A stretch of 64,000 nt of DNA from a virus, in the IMG/VR virus record IMGVR_UViG_3300032282_001564, positions 49,158 through 113,157 of that record; one strand, written 5' to 3'. A model generated the notes under the pieces. The model was not told the origin of the DNA and did no database searches. It saw nothing but the letters and a program-made list of their open reading frames with translations. Positions 24,406 to 31,782 of the stretch are shown here, in pieces. Each line of letters begins with the position of its first letter. Position 1 is the first letter of the stretch. A program made the position numbers and the translations under genes.

Positions 24406-25662
24406 ATGTCAGACACTACACTATCAGAAAAAAGCAAAGCAGTCACAGTTACTGATCCCAAAATTGATGCCGCCGCTAAAGAAAAATTGGTAACGGCACG
24501 TATTGGTTTGCTACTCCGTGCTCCGTTTTTTGGCAATCTTGCTACACGCCTAACTCTTATTAATGCCGACGATTGGTGCCCTACTGCCGCAACCGACGGA
24601 CGTCGTTTTTATTACAATAGCCAATTTGTCAATGCACTTCCGCTCAAACAATTAGAGTTCCTAGTTGGCCACGAAGTATTGCATGCCGTTTATGATCACA
24701 TGGGACGTCGTGGCAATCGTGATCCTAAATTGTGGAATATTGCTGATGACTATTGTGTAAACTGGGACTTGGTAGAACAGCGTGTTGGCGATAAAATTCC
24801 AATCGCCCTGTACGATCAGAAATACAAAGGCATGAGTGCCGAAGAAGTCTACGATGACTTGTACGAAAACGCAGACAAAATTAATGTTGACGAACTATTA
24901 AAACGTCTATTGGACGAGCACTTGGATGGCGAAGGCGATAGCGATGGCGAAGGTGATGGCGACAAGCCCGGTAACGGTCGCCCTAAACTCAGCGAAGAAG
25001 AAAAGAAGGCTATCCGTGACGAGATTAAAGATGCTGTACTAAATGCGGCTAATGCCGCAGGTGCTGGCAATATCCCTGGTGGTGTTAAACGTCTTATTAA
25101 GGACTTGACTGAGCCAGTTATTAGTTGGAAAGAACTGTTGCCCCAGCAGATTGAATCGTGCATCAAGTCTGACTTTACTTGGATTCGTCCTAGCCGTAGA
25201 GGTTGGCATATGGATGCAGTTATGCCTGGTATGAAGCCCGGCGAGCAGATTGATGTTGTTATTGGTATTGACACGTCTGGTTCTATTACTGACAACGATC
25301 TTAAGATTTTCTTGAGTGAAATCAAAGGTATTATGGAATCCTACGATGAGTACAAGATCCATGTACTGGGTTGGGACACTGAAGTTCATAACCACGAAAT
25401 CTTTACTAGCGACAACCTAGAAGATATTAGCTCGTTTGAACCTGGCGGTGGCGGTGGTACAGATCCGCATTGTGTTTGGAATTGGTTGCAAGAGAATCAA
25501 ATCGAACCCAAGAAGCTGATTATGTTTACTGACTTCTGTTTCTTTGGTTGGAGCCCAGCAGAAGTTGAGCAGTATTGCGATACTGTTTGGATCATCAAAG
25601 GCAACAAATCAGCAGAGCCCGAGTTTGGCGTGTATGCTCACTACGAGGACGCAGAAAAATGA
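24406..25662 (+). CDS. DUF2201-type metallopeptidase-like and VWA domain protein
   Basis: A 418-residue protein. The N-terminal half has GHEVLHAVYDH (H89-E90-x2-H93), a zinc-peptidase HExxH, followed by LWNIADDYCVNWDL. An acidic DGEGDSDGEGDGD linker follows at about 170-185. The C-terminal VWA domain has IGIDTSGSIT, the DxSxS MIDAS metal site, and FTDFCFFG. This is the architecture of DUF2201/VWA partners of MoxR ATPases, and the MoxR gene lies upstream under a similar promoter. Together they may remodel a host or virion protein. Intact HExxH and MIDAS suggest activity. Confidence 0.85.
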   Translation: MSDTTLSEKSKAVTVTDPKIDAAAKEKLVTARIGLLLRAPFFGNLATRLTLINADDWCPTAATDGRRFYYNSQFVNALPLKQLEFLVGHEVLHAVYDHMGRRGNRDPKLWNIADDYCVNWDLVEQRVGDKIPIALYDQKYKGMSAEEVYDDLYENADKINVDELLKRLLDEHLDGEGDSDGEGDGDKPGNGRPKLSEEEKKAIRDEIKDAVLNAANAAGAGNIPGGVKRLIKDLTEPVISWKELLPQQIESCIKSDFTWIRPSRRGWHMDAVMPGMKPGEQIDVVIGIDTSGSITDNDLKIFLSEIKGIMESYDEYKIHVLGWDTEVHNHEIFTSDNLEDISSFEPGGGGGTDPHCVWNWLQENQIEPKKLIMFTDFCFFGWSPAEVEQYCDTVWIIKGNKSAEPEFGVYAHYEDAEK

Positions 25663-25820
25663 TGTCACAAATGGAAAAATGTATTGTTGGTCTTTTTGCC
25701 TCTATCATTGTCATAATGTTTTTAGGCGCAGGTATTGCCGCAGACCAACGTAATAACTGTAGACTAGAATTGGCCAAGGCTGGCCGTAGTGTCGAAGACA
25801 TTGTAAAGATCTGCCCATGA
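25659..25820 (+). CDS. Small single-span membrane protein
   Basis: A 53-residue protein starting at ATG 25659, which overlaps the VWA stop (ATGA); a second ATG is at 25662. Residues 10-25 (VGLFASIIVIMFLGAG) form one transmembrane helix. The C-terminal half is soluble with two cysteines (NNCRLEL, KICP). Its stop overlaps the next start in another ATGA. Topology N-in or N-out cannot be decided. Function unknown. Confidence 0.65.
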   Translation: MMSQMEKCIVGLFASIIVIMFLGAGIAADQRNNCRLELAKAGRSVEDIVKICP

Positions 25821-25999
25821 ACGAACGTATACTGGAACTGATGCGACAGGCAGACTATCCTGCTCCAGAGATTGCCCTACGTGCTCAGAAGTTGGCCGAG
25901 TTGATTGTGCGGGAATGTGCTGATATTGCGTCAATGAATCAATTTCAGTATGATTCTGTTGGTAACTATGTGTTGAAACATTTCGGAGTTGAAGAATGA
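25817..25999 (+). CDS. Small helical protein, unknown function
   Basis: A 60-residue acidic protein made of three probable helices (ERILELMRQADYP, EIALRAQKLAELIVRECADI, and a final YVLKHFGVEE). No motif is identified. ATGA overlap at the start and four-base overlap at the end tie it to both neighbours. Confidence 0.6.
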   Translation: MNERILELMRQADYPAPEIALRAQKLAELIVRECADIASMNQFQYDSVGNYVLKHFGVEE

Positions 26000-26232
26000 C
26001 ATTTACTGTAAGCGAAACACCGTGGGTCACTTTGCGTCAAGGTGATCCCAGTTTTCAACTACAAGGTACTTACGCTTTAACTACTCGTGCTGGTATTGAA
26101 ATTACACAGGACTGCCCGAAACATTTAGTTGATAATATTACCTGGGCTATAAATCAAGGTTGGCTCGAAGCTGTAGCATTTGTACCAAAAACAGATCCTA
26201 CGCTGATATGGGATACTTTAAAAAATGAATAA
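25996..26232 (+). CDS. Small protein, unknown function
   Basis: A 78-residue protein. It starts with a beta-type region (WVTLRQGDPSFQLQGTYALT) and ends with a helix (NITWAINQGWLEAVAF). No membrane segment or catalytic motif is visible. The start and stop overlap its neighbours, so it belongs to the same translational chain. Confidence 0.55.
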   Translation: MTFTVSETPWVTLRQGDPSFQLQGTYALTTRAGIEITQDCPKHLVDNITWAINQGWLEAVAFVPKTDPTLIWDTLKNE

Positions 26233-26443
26233 ACCGCGTTCAGCAAACGGTAAAACTGGATTACTAATCAGACTGTATAACGGTACTTACTGTTTTCGAG
26301 TGTATAATCGAGACAACACTTTTACTGATTACGATTTACTTCACAGTGACTTATGTGTTACAATTAAAGACAAAGATGCGTTCTTTTATCGAGACGCAAA
26401 TGGTAGTAGTTTAGATCACAGTCCCGCAACCCTAGGAAAATAA
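26225..26443 (+). CDS. Small protein, unknown function
   Basis: A 72-residue soluble protein with a likely beta sheet (LLIRLYNGTYCFRVYN, CVTIKDKDAFFYR). It starts eight bases within the upstream gene and stops one base before the next ATG. No known motif is seen. Confidence 0.55.
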   Translation: MNKPRSANGKTGLLIRLYNGTYCFRVYNRDNTFTDYDLLHSDLCVTIKDKDAFFYRDANGSSLDHSPATLGK

Positions 26444-26444
26444 A

Positions 26445-26735
26445 ATGGAATTCCAAGACCCAACTAAATTAAAACCCAAAGCCGCACGTGAGCTGTCGTT
26501 GACTTTGCAAAAACGTATTCTTAAACTAGAGAATACTCTAGACGATTTGATGCGTAGTGTTGAAATTGCACAATACACTAAACAGTATAATGTCACTGAA
26601 GTCTTTGTACGTGATGCCGAAGAACTGCTAAAGGATCGTTTGGTTCTGCCGGAGATTAATCAAGCAAATACCAAGTACACTTTAGTCGAAGGTGAAATAA
26701 GTCAAGAAACCATCGATAAAATTAAATCTAAATAA
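26445..26735 (+). CDS. Small coiled-coil protein, unknown function
   Basis: A 96-residue protein that is largely helical. Residues 14-45 (ARELSLTLQKRILKLENT and on) have heptad-like spacing of leucines, suggesting a coiled coil. The C-terminal region (LPEINQANTKY) is more extended. Its stop overlaps the start of the next gene by one base (TAATG). Size fits small T4-like regulatory proteins, but no specific homologue is claimed. Confidence 0.55.
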   Translation: MEFQDPTKLKPKAARELSLTLQKRILKLENTLDDLMRSVEIAQYTKQYNVTEVFVRDAEELLKDRLVLPEINQANTKYTLVEGEISQETIDKIKSK

Positions 26736-27022
26736 TGCTTAAATACGGCGAAGTTAATCCGTTGTCAGTCTTTGGACTGAGAGAATTAGACTATTGTCCG
26801 CCCCATTTTACTCGGGTAGACTTTGCACTTAAGACCAACGAAAAAATAATTTCGGATTGGATTTGGGCAAACTTAGAAGGCCGTTTTTGGTATGGCGATC
26901 ATTACTACAAAGAAGAAAATACAGTACAGTTTACCAAATCTGTAGCATTCGAAAACGCCGGTGAAGCCAGTATGTTTGCTCTGATACTGGACCAAATTAA
27001 TAAGAGCAATTACGACTTCTAA
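26735..27022 (+). CDS. Small protein, unknown function
   Basis: A 95-residue protein, acidic and aromatic-rich (WIWANLEGRFWYGDHYY). The overall pattern is alpha/beta with a C-terminal helix (ASMFALILDQIN). It ends the chain of small genes before the inverted repeat at 27048. Function unknown. Confidence 0.55.
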   Translation: MLKYGEVNPLSVFGLRELDYCPPHFTRVDFALKTNEKIISDWIWANLEGRFWYGDHYYKEENTVQFTKSVAFENAGEASMFALILDQINKSNYDF

Positions 27023-27047
27023 GAAAATTTTTCCAGTGTCTTCGTAA

Positions 27048-27074
27048 GTAGTAAATATATGCATAGTTTACTAC
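27048..27074 (+). repeat. Inverted repeat before the gene at 27084
   Basis: GTAGTAAA (27048-27055) and TTTACTAC (27067-27074) form a perfect eight-base repeat with an 11-base centre. AGTAAATA within it resembles a T4 late promoter box. It directly precedes the GGAG Shine-Dalgarno, so it may form a leader hairpin or an operator. Confidence 0.6.
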
Positions 27075-27083
27075 GGAGATACT

Positions 27084-27338
27084 ATGTCAGACCAAGCACA
27101 ACAAGATCAAGCACCAGCACAAGAGCCGGTACAATTAAAGATAGCAGACTTGCTATTAGCGGCACAAGTTATTCAACTTGTTAGCCAGCGTGGCGCAATT
27201 AAGCCAGAAGAATTCACACAAGTAGGTGGACTGTATGAGCGCCTTGTAGCGTTCCTACAAGCCAGCGGTGCAATACAACCACCGTCTGCAGACGCACCTG
27301 CTGGTGAACAGCCAGCTGAAGAATTGCCAGCGGCATAA
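27084..27338 (+). CDS. Small protein with Q/P/A-rich termini
   Basis: An 84-residue protein. The N-terminus (AQQDQAPAQEPV) and C-terminus (ADAPAGEQPAEELPAA) are low-complexity and acidic, while residues 17-62 (KIADLLLAAQVIQLVSQRGA and following) form helices with a F-T-Q-V-G-G-L-Y-E-R motif. Such proteins are common in T4-like marine phages but have no assigned function here. It follows an inverted repeat that may regulate translation or transcription. Confidence 0.65.
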   Translation: MSDQAQQDQAPAQEPVQLKIADLLLAAQVIQLVSQRGAIKPEEFTQVGGLYERLVAFLQASGAIQPPSADAPAGEQPAEELPAA

Positions 27339-27352
27339 TAAGGAAAATCAAA

Positions 27353-28051
27353 ATGATTAAACACGTCGGTAAACACAATAACAAGAAAATTGTTATACTA
27401 TGGCGCAAAGTACCAAACGAAGACCATATGTCTTTAGTTTGCTACAGCGACACTCTTCCAAGATTAATTCATGACGAAGTTATGAAGGCATTGGAAAGTG
27501 CAATTGGCCAGAACGCTAAAGATTTTAGCGATGTATTATTCCGCACCGTAATGGGTGATGGTCGTAATGCATTAGAAGTAATGCACAAAGAAGGATTTAT
27601 CAAGAAGGTCCCAGCTAGCCAAGTATTAGTGACACCGACTGCAAAATCAAGTGTGCGATTAGATGAATTAAACAACATCTTAGACGAAATGGAAAAAGGT
27701 GAAGAGGCTATTAAGCGTCTTTCAGACATTGACAAAAACTCTGGATTGCAAACCAAGAAACGTCGTACTGAAGGTCGCGAAGTTGGAATGCCTCCTAACA
27801 ATGCTAGTGTAAGCAGAACTAACATTGATGTTGAAGCAACAGATAGTGCCGCGGCATATCTTAAAGGTGCGTTAAGCGACAGCGACTTGGCCGAGCAACG
27901 ACTAAGCCAAGCCCAGCAAATGCAAAAACAAGCCGAGCAGTTATTGGCTGAAGCAAAACGCTTAACAGAAGAAGCGAAATCACTATCACCTGCGAAAAAT
28001 GTCACAACAAAAACCAAAAAAACCGCGACTACCAAAAAGCAAGCGGCTTAA
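27353..28051 (+). CDS. Conserved T4-like phage protein with coiled coil and basic tail
   Basis: A 232-residue protein. The N-terminal domain (KKIVILWRKVPNEDHMSLVC and on) looks like a compact alpha/beta fold. Residues 165-215 (DLAEQRLSQAQQMQKQAEQL and on) form an alanine/glutamine-rich coiled coil. The C-terminus is a Lys/Thr tail (TTKTKKTATTKK) that could contact nucleic acid. It resembles proteins found in this position in T4-like marine phages, but no function is established. The 3' end overlaps the next gene by 53 bases in another frame. Confidence 0.6.
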   Translation: MIKHVGKHNNKKIVILWRKVPNEDHMSLVCYSDTLPRLIHDEVMKALESAIGQNAKDFSDVLFRTVMGDGRNALEVMHKEGFIKKVPASQVLVTPTAKSSVRLDELNNILDEMEKGEEAIKRLSDIDKNSGLQTKKRRTEGREVGMPPNNASVSRTNIDVEATDSAAAYLKGALSDSDLAEQRLSQAQQMQKQAEQLLAEAKRLTEEAKSLSPAKNVTTKTKKTATTKKQAA

Positions 28052-28343
28052 CTTTAGTAGAAAAGACCAATGGGAAAAGTTACTCAAAGAAGTAAAGAAA
28101 GAGCAGGTTCCCATTGGCGTGTTACGTTACATTACTGTTAATCTCAAAGACGGGACCAGTGTCGATGTTAACATTGAAGAAATGTTAGCAGAAGGTGCCG
28201 ATCCTGTTCATGTTGAACATTTAATTAACAGTAAACTAAATGCTCTCGACGACATTATTAAAGATGTCGACTTTCATATCAGCGTTGATAGTGTAGCCAA
28301 CGTAGTACAACCTTTCACAGATCAATTACTTAAGGACCTATGA
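27999..28343 (+). CDS. Small protein with basic N-terminus, unknown function
   Basis: A 114-residue protein. The start lies inside the upstream gene and gives a very basic N-terminus (QQKPKKPRLPKSKRLNFSRK). The rest is alpha/beta with an I-T-V-N-L-K-D-G-T-S-V-D-V strand pair and a helix EHLINSKLNALDDIIKDV. The last four bases overlap the DHFR gene start (ATGA-type). An alternate shorter start is possible but none is clearly better. Function unknown. Confidence 0.55.
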   Translation: MSQQKPKKPRLPKSKRLNFSRKDQWEKLLKEVKKEQVPIGVLRYITVNLKDGTSVDVNIEEMLAEGADPVHVEHLINSKLNALDDIIKDVDFHISVDSVANVVQPFTDQLLKDL

Positions 28344-28846
28344 TTAATGCCATATTTGCCGTTGACTTCAACGGCGGTATGGGGTTTAACGGTACATTAC
28401 CGTGGCCTCATAACAGTGAAGATTTAAAGCATTTCCAAAAATTAACAGATGGACATGTTGTAGTCTGCGGACGTAAGACTTGGGACGATCCAAAAATGCC
28501 CAAGCCTCTTAACGGTCGCATTGTGTATGTAGCAACCCATAGGCCTGTTGCTTACGCTACACAGGTTACCGGTAACATAGTTGAAGAGATTGTAAAAATT
28601 GAACAACGGCATTCAGATAAAAAAATCTTTGTCATAGGCGGTGCCGAAATATTAGAAGCCACTTTGGAATTAACGGATAGGATATACTTGACACACATCA
28701 AGGGTTCGTATAAAGTAGATACTAGAATACATTTAAAAGAATATCTAACAGGATTTGTTCCGGTTAGAGCAGAAGTAAGCAAAGATTTTCAATCAACATT
28801 CACTGTCTATGATCCAATATTTAAACGCATTAAAACAAGTCCTTGA
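28340..28846 (+). CDS. frd: Dihydrofolate reductase
   Basis: A 168-residue DHFR that reduces dihydrofolate with NADPH, regenerating tetrahydrofolate for thymidylate synthesis. The N-terminus INAIFAVDFNGGMGF is the substrate/NADPH start; LPWPHNSEDLKHF contains the conserved W and acidic substrate-binding residue (here E27 region); VVCGRKTWDD binds NADPH; and IFVIGGAEIL is the GG motif. Overlaps with thymidylate synthase (38 bases) suggest coupled translation. The two act in the same dTMP cycle. Confidence 0.92.
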   Translation: MINAIFAVDFNGGMGFNGTLPWPHNSEDLKHFQKLTDGHVVVCGRKTWDDPKMPKPLNGRIVYVATHRPVAYATQVTGNIVEEIVKIEQRHSDKKIFVIGGAEILEATLELTDRIYLTHIKGSYKVDTRIHLKEYLTGFVPVRAEVSKDFQSTFTVYDPIFKRIKTSP

Positions 28847-29720
28847 ACAAGGCGAACAACGAGATGACCGAACAGGTGTAGGTACTATTAGCCTGTTTGG
28901 CATGCAACAACGCTACGATCTTAGCACAACATTTCCCGCAGTAACAACAAAAAAATTAGCCTGGAAAGCCTGTGTAGGCGAGCTACTATGGATGCTTGAA
29001 GGTTCAGGAAACGAACGTCGTCTTGCTGAGATTACACACGGTGATCCAGAGGGTGCTGTAACTATCTGGACACCAAATGCATTATCGCATTATTGGAAAC
29101 CACACGCACAATACGAAGGCGACCTAGGCCGTGTATACGGTGTACAATGGCGTCACTGGCGTACAGTACAACACGTTAAAACTGGTAGCATTAAAAATGA
29201 AATGGGCAGTTACTTTAGTATCCAGGGTGGTATTCACGAAGTTGAAACTGACCAACTTAGAACATTAATTGAAGGTATTAAGCGAGACCCACACGGACGT
29301 CGACATATATTATCTGCATGGAATCCGGGCGAGATAGAAGCCATGGCCCTGCCACCGTGTCATGTCTTAGCACAGTTTTATGTAAGTAAAGACAACAGAT
29401 TAAGTTGTCAAATGTATCAACGCAGTTGTGACATGTTTTTAGGTGTCCCCTTTAATATCGCAAGCTACAGCCTACTAACGGCCATGATAGCTCAAGTGTG
29501 CGACCTACAGGTCGGGGAGTTCGTTCACGTTCTCGGCGATGCACACATCTACCTAAACCATGTTGAACAGGTAAAAGAACAGCTAACACGTGAACCATTA
29601 CCTGCACCGACTCTTCGTCTTAATCCTGATATCAAAGATATTACTAAGTTTACCATGGCAGACATTAGTTTAGAGGGTTATACAAGCCACGGCACTATCA
29701 AAGCAGAAATGGCAGTATGA
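28809..29720 (+). CDS. td: Thymidylate synthase
   Basis: A 303-residue ThyA-type enzyme that methylates dUMP with methylenetetrahydrofolate. The catalytic Cys is in ALPPCHVLAQFYV (near residue 185); CQMYQRSCDMFLGVPFNIAS is the dUMP-binding block; RDDRTGVGT near the N-terminus binds phosphate. Paired with the DHFR upstream, it makes dTMP for phage replication. The start codon lies within the DHFR gene, and its stop overlaps the next ATG by four bases. Confidence 0.95.
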   Translation: MIQYLNALKQVLEQGEQRDDRTGVGTISLFGMQQRYDLSTTFPAVTTKKLAWKACVGELLWMLEGSGNERRLAEITHGDPEGAVTIWTPNALSHYWKPHAQYEGDLGRVYGVQWRHWRTVQHVKTGSIKNEMGSYFSIQGGIHEVETDQLRTLIEGIKRDPHGRRHILSAWNPGEIEAMALPPCHVLAQFYVSKDNRLSCQMYQRSCDMFLGVPFNIASYSLLTAMIAQVCDLQVGEFVHVLGDAHIYLNHVEQVKEQLTREPLPAPTLRLNPDIKDITKFTMADISLEGYTSHGTIKAEMAV

Positions 29721-30685
29721 AGTTTTTAATTACAGGTGGTGCTGGCTTTATCGGGCACAACGTAGTACGTCAGCTCGAAGCACAAGGACATGATTGTTTT
29801 ATTTTAGACAACATAACTAATTATGGTTTTATTGATCATGAAGAGCTTCAATACTTAACCAAAGAAAGATCTAATAGAGTACGCAGTACTACACATCATG
29901 TCGATTTACGTGAACATGATCGTGTTAGCAATTTCTTTTTAAATTTTAGTTTTAGTGCAGATGCGGTTATCCATCTTGCCAGTTTTCCGAGACAAAAAGT
30001 AGTCAGTGCTAACCCAGTATGGGGCAGTGAAGTAATGGCAACTAGTTTGGTAAACTTATTAGAACTTACGAAAAAACATAAAATTCCAAAATTCGTTTAT
30101 GTCAGTAGCAGTATGGTTTACGGAGACTTTGACAATGATGTCAAAGAAGAGTATAATTGTAAACCGCAAGGCCAATATGGCATAATGAAATTAATGGGAG
30201 AGCACCTTGTACAAGACTATACTCGTCGTAACTGTTTTGATCACGTTATTATACGGCCCTCTGCTGTATATGGTGAATACGACGTCGAGGACCGGGTGGT
30301 ATCAAAATTTATGCTCACAGCCATGCGAGGAGGCGTTCTTAAAGTTAATGGGTCAAGGGAAACGTTAGACTTTACCTACGTAGAAGATGCGGCTCGTGGT
30401 ATTGTACAGGCTACACTGAGTCCTAATGCTGTAAACAAAACATACAACATTACCAAGAGCCATAGTTATAGTTTGTTGGATGCGGCTAAATTAGCAGTTT
30501 CCATTGTTGGTAATGGAACAATCGAAGTACGTGATAAAGATGCAGACTTTCCATCACGTGGTGCATTAAACATTGATGCGGCACGTAGAGACTTTGGGTT
30601 CAATCCTGAAGTAGATGTTGAAGAAGGATTTAAGCGGTATCATCGTTGGTTTAAGGAATCTAAATTTTGGCAAGGTCGCTTGTAA
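29717..30685 (+). CDS. NAD-dependent sugar-nucleotide epimerase/dehydratase (SDR)
   Basis: A 322-residue extended SDR protein. LITGGAGFIGHNVVRQ is the NAD-binding GxxGxxG, DNITN is the acidic residue of the second strand, HLASF, and YGIMK supplies the YxxxK catalytic pair. SxSxVYGDF is the active-site serine region. It would epimerise, dehydrate or reduce a nucleotide sugar. The DegT-type aminotransferase that follows suggests synthesis of an amino-deoxysugar for glycan decoration. Its start overlaps the thymidylate synthase stop (ATGA). Confidence 0.85.
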   Translation: MKFLITGGAGFIGHNVVRQLEAQGHDCFILDNITNYGFIDHEELQYLTKERSNRVRSTTHHVDLREHDRVSNFFLNFSFSADAVIHLASFPRQKVVSANPVWGSEVMATSLVNLLELTKKHKIPKFVYVSSSMVYGDFDNDVKEEYNCKPQGQYGIMKLMGEHLVQDYTRRNCFDHVIIRPSAVYGEYDVEDRVVSKFMLTAMRGGVLKVNGSRETLDFTYVEDAARGIVQATLSPNAVNKTYNITKSHSYSLLDAAKLAVSIVGNGTIEVRDKDADFPSRGALNIDAARRDFGFNPEVDVEEGFKRYHRWFKESKFWQGRL

Positions 30686-31782
30686 CGAAAATCCCATTCT
30701 TTGGTGTAGATCGCCAATATAAAGATCTACGCGACGAAATCATCGACGCAGTGGACGAAGTATATCTAACAGGGCAAGTGTTAGACGGTCCTAATACTGT
30801 GGCGTTTGAACAAGAAATAGCACGTCGATGTAACCGTGAATATGCTGTAGCAGTCAATAGCTGTACGCAAGGTTTGATCTTTGCTCAACAAGTGTGCTTG
30901 CCGGCTGAATCTAGAGTATTAATTCCTACACTAAGTTTTGCCGCAACAATCAATTCAGTACTGTATGCTAAACATACTCCGGTATTTTGTGACACTGATA
31001 ACAATGCATTAATTGATTTAGAAACTATGGACATGGCATTAACAGGTGCAGGTGTTAACTGTATCATGTATGCTAACCTGTTTGGACATTGTGTTGATTA
31101 CGATCGTATGCGTGTGCAAACAGAGTTCTTTAACGAAGATATATTTGTTATTGAAGATGCGGCACAATCATTTGGCGCCAAGTATAAAGGTATACCAAGT
31201 GGCAAGCTAGGCGATGTAAGTGTGCTAAGTTTTGATCCTACAAAAAATCTAAACAACTACGGATCCGGCGGTATGGTGCTTACTGACAGTTTTGCTATAT
31301 ACGAAGATCTAATGGACCTGCGTGATAACGGCAAAAAGATGCATCACCAAGCATTTGGCACCAATAGTAAAATGAGTGAAGCTGATTGTTCAGCAATGCT
31401 GATTAAATTGTCTTATTTTGATCTATGGCAAAAGCGTCGACAAAAAATTGCTGAATACTATACTGCCGAATTATCGGAATACGTTGATGTTGCACTACCT
31501 GGTGCCGATGTTGAAAGTGCTTGGTCAAAGTTTGTTATTCGACTAAGTGAGCGACATGCTCTTAAAGAACGTTTAGCAATGGCTGGTATTGAAACTAAGT
31601 TCCACTACGACAAACCATTGTTTGAGTTACACGTTGGGTTTGACTATATTGATTATGCTAGAGAACTGTTTAGGGAATCGACAGCATTTAGTAGAGAGTG
31701 TTTGAGCCTGCCGATATACCCAGAGTTATCAGACAGTGAAGTAACTCGCGTTATTGAAGTTATTGAAGACTTCCTACGTTAG
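30667..31782 (+). CDS. DegT/DnrJ/EryC1-family sugar aminotransferase
   Basis: A 371-residue PLP enzyme. IPFFGVDRQYKDL is the typical start, EYAVAVNSCTQGL binds phosphate, VIEDAAQSFGAKY binds the cofactor, and SFDPTKNLNNYGSGG contains the PLP-lysine. It would add an amino group to a keto-sugar nucleotide. TTG 30667 is taken as start, with AAGGAA about nine bases upstream; no ATG is available before the conserved start. Together with the epimerase upstream it may make a sugar for the glycosyltransferases. Its stop overlaps the convergent gene. Confidence 0.88.
   Translation: MARSLVTKIPFFGVDRQYKDLRDEIIDAVDEVYLTGQVLDGPNTVAFEQEIARRCNREYAVAVNSCTQGLIFAQQVCLPAESRVLIPTLSFAATINSVLYAKHTPVFCDTDNNALIDLETMDMALTGAGVNCIMYANLFGHCVDYDRMRVQTEFFNEDIFVIEDAAQSFGAKYKGIPSGKLGDVSVLSFDPTKNLNNYGSGGMVLTDSFAIYEDLMDLRDNGKKMHHQAFGTNSKMSEADCSAMLIKLSYFDLWQKRRQKIAEYYTAELSEYVDVALPGADVESAWSKFVIRLSERHALKERLAMAGIETKFHYDKPLFELHVGFDYIDYARELFRESTAFSRECLSLPIYPELSDSEVTRVIEVIEDFLR

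Noticed and set aside
24849-25325. 158-codon antisense frame in the VWA gene
   Set aside because: Low-complexity Ser/Pro/Leu shadow of the acidic linker and VWA coding sequence.
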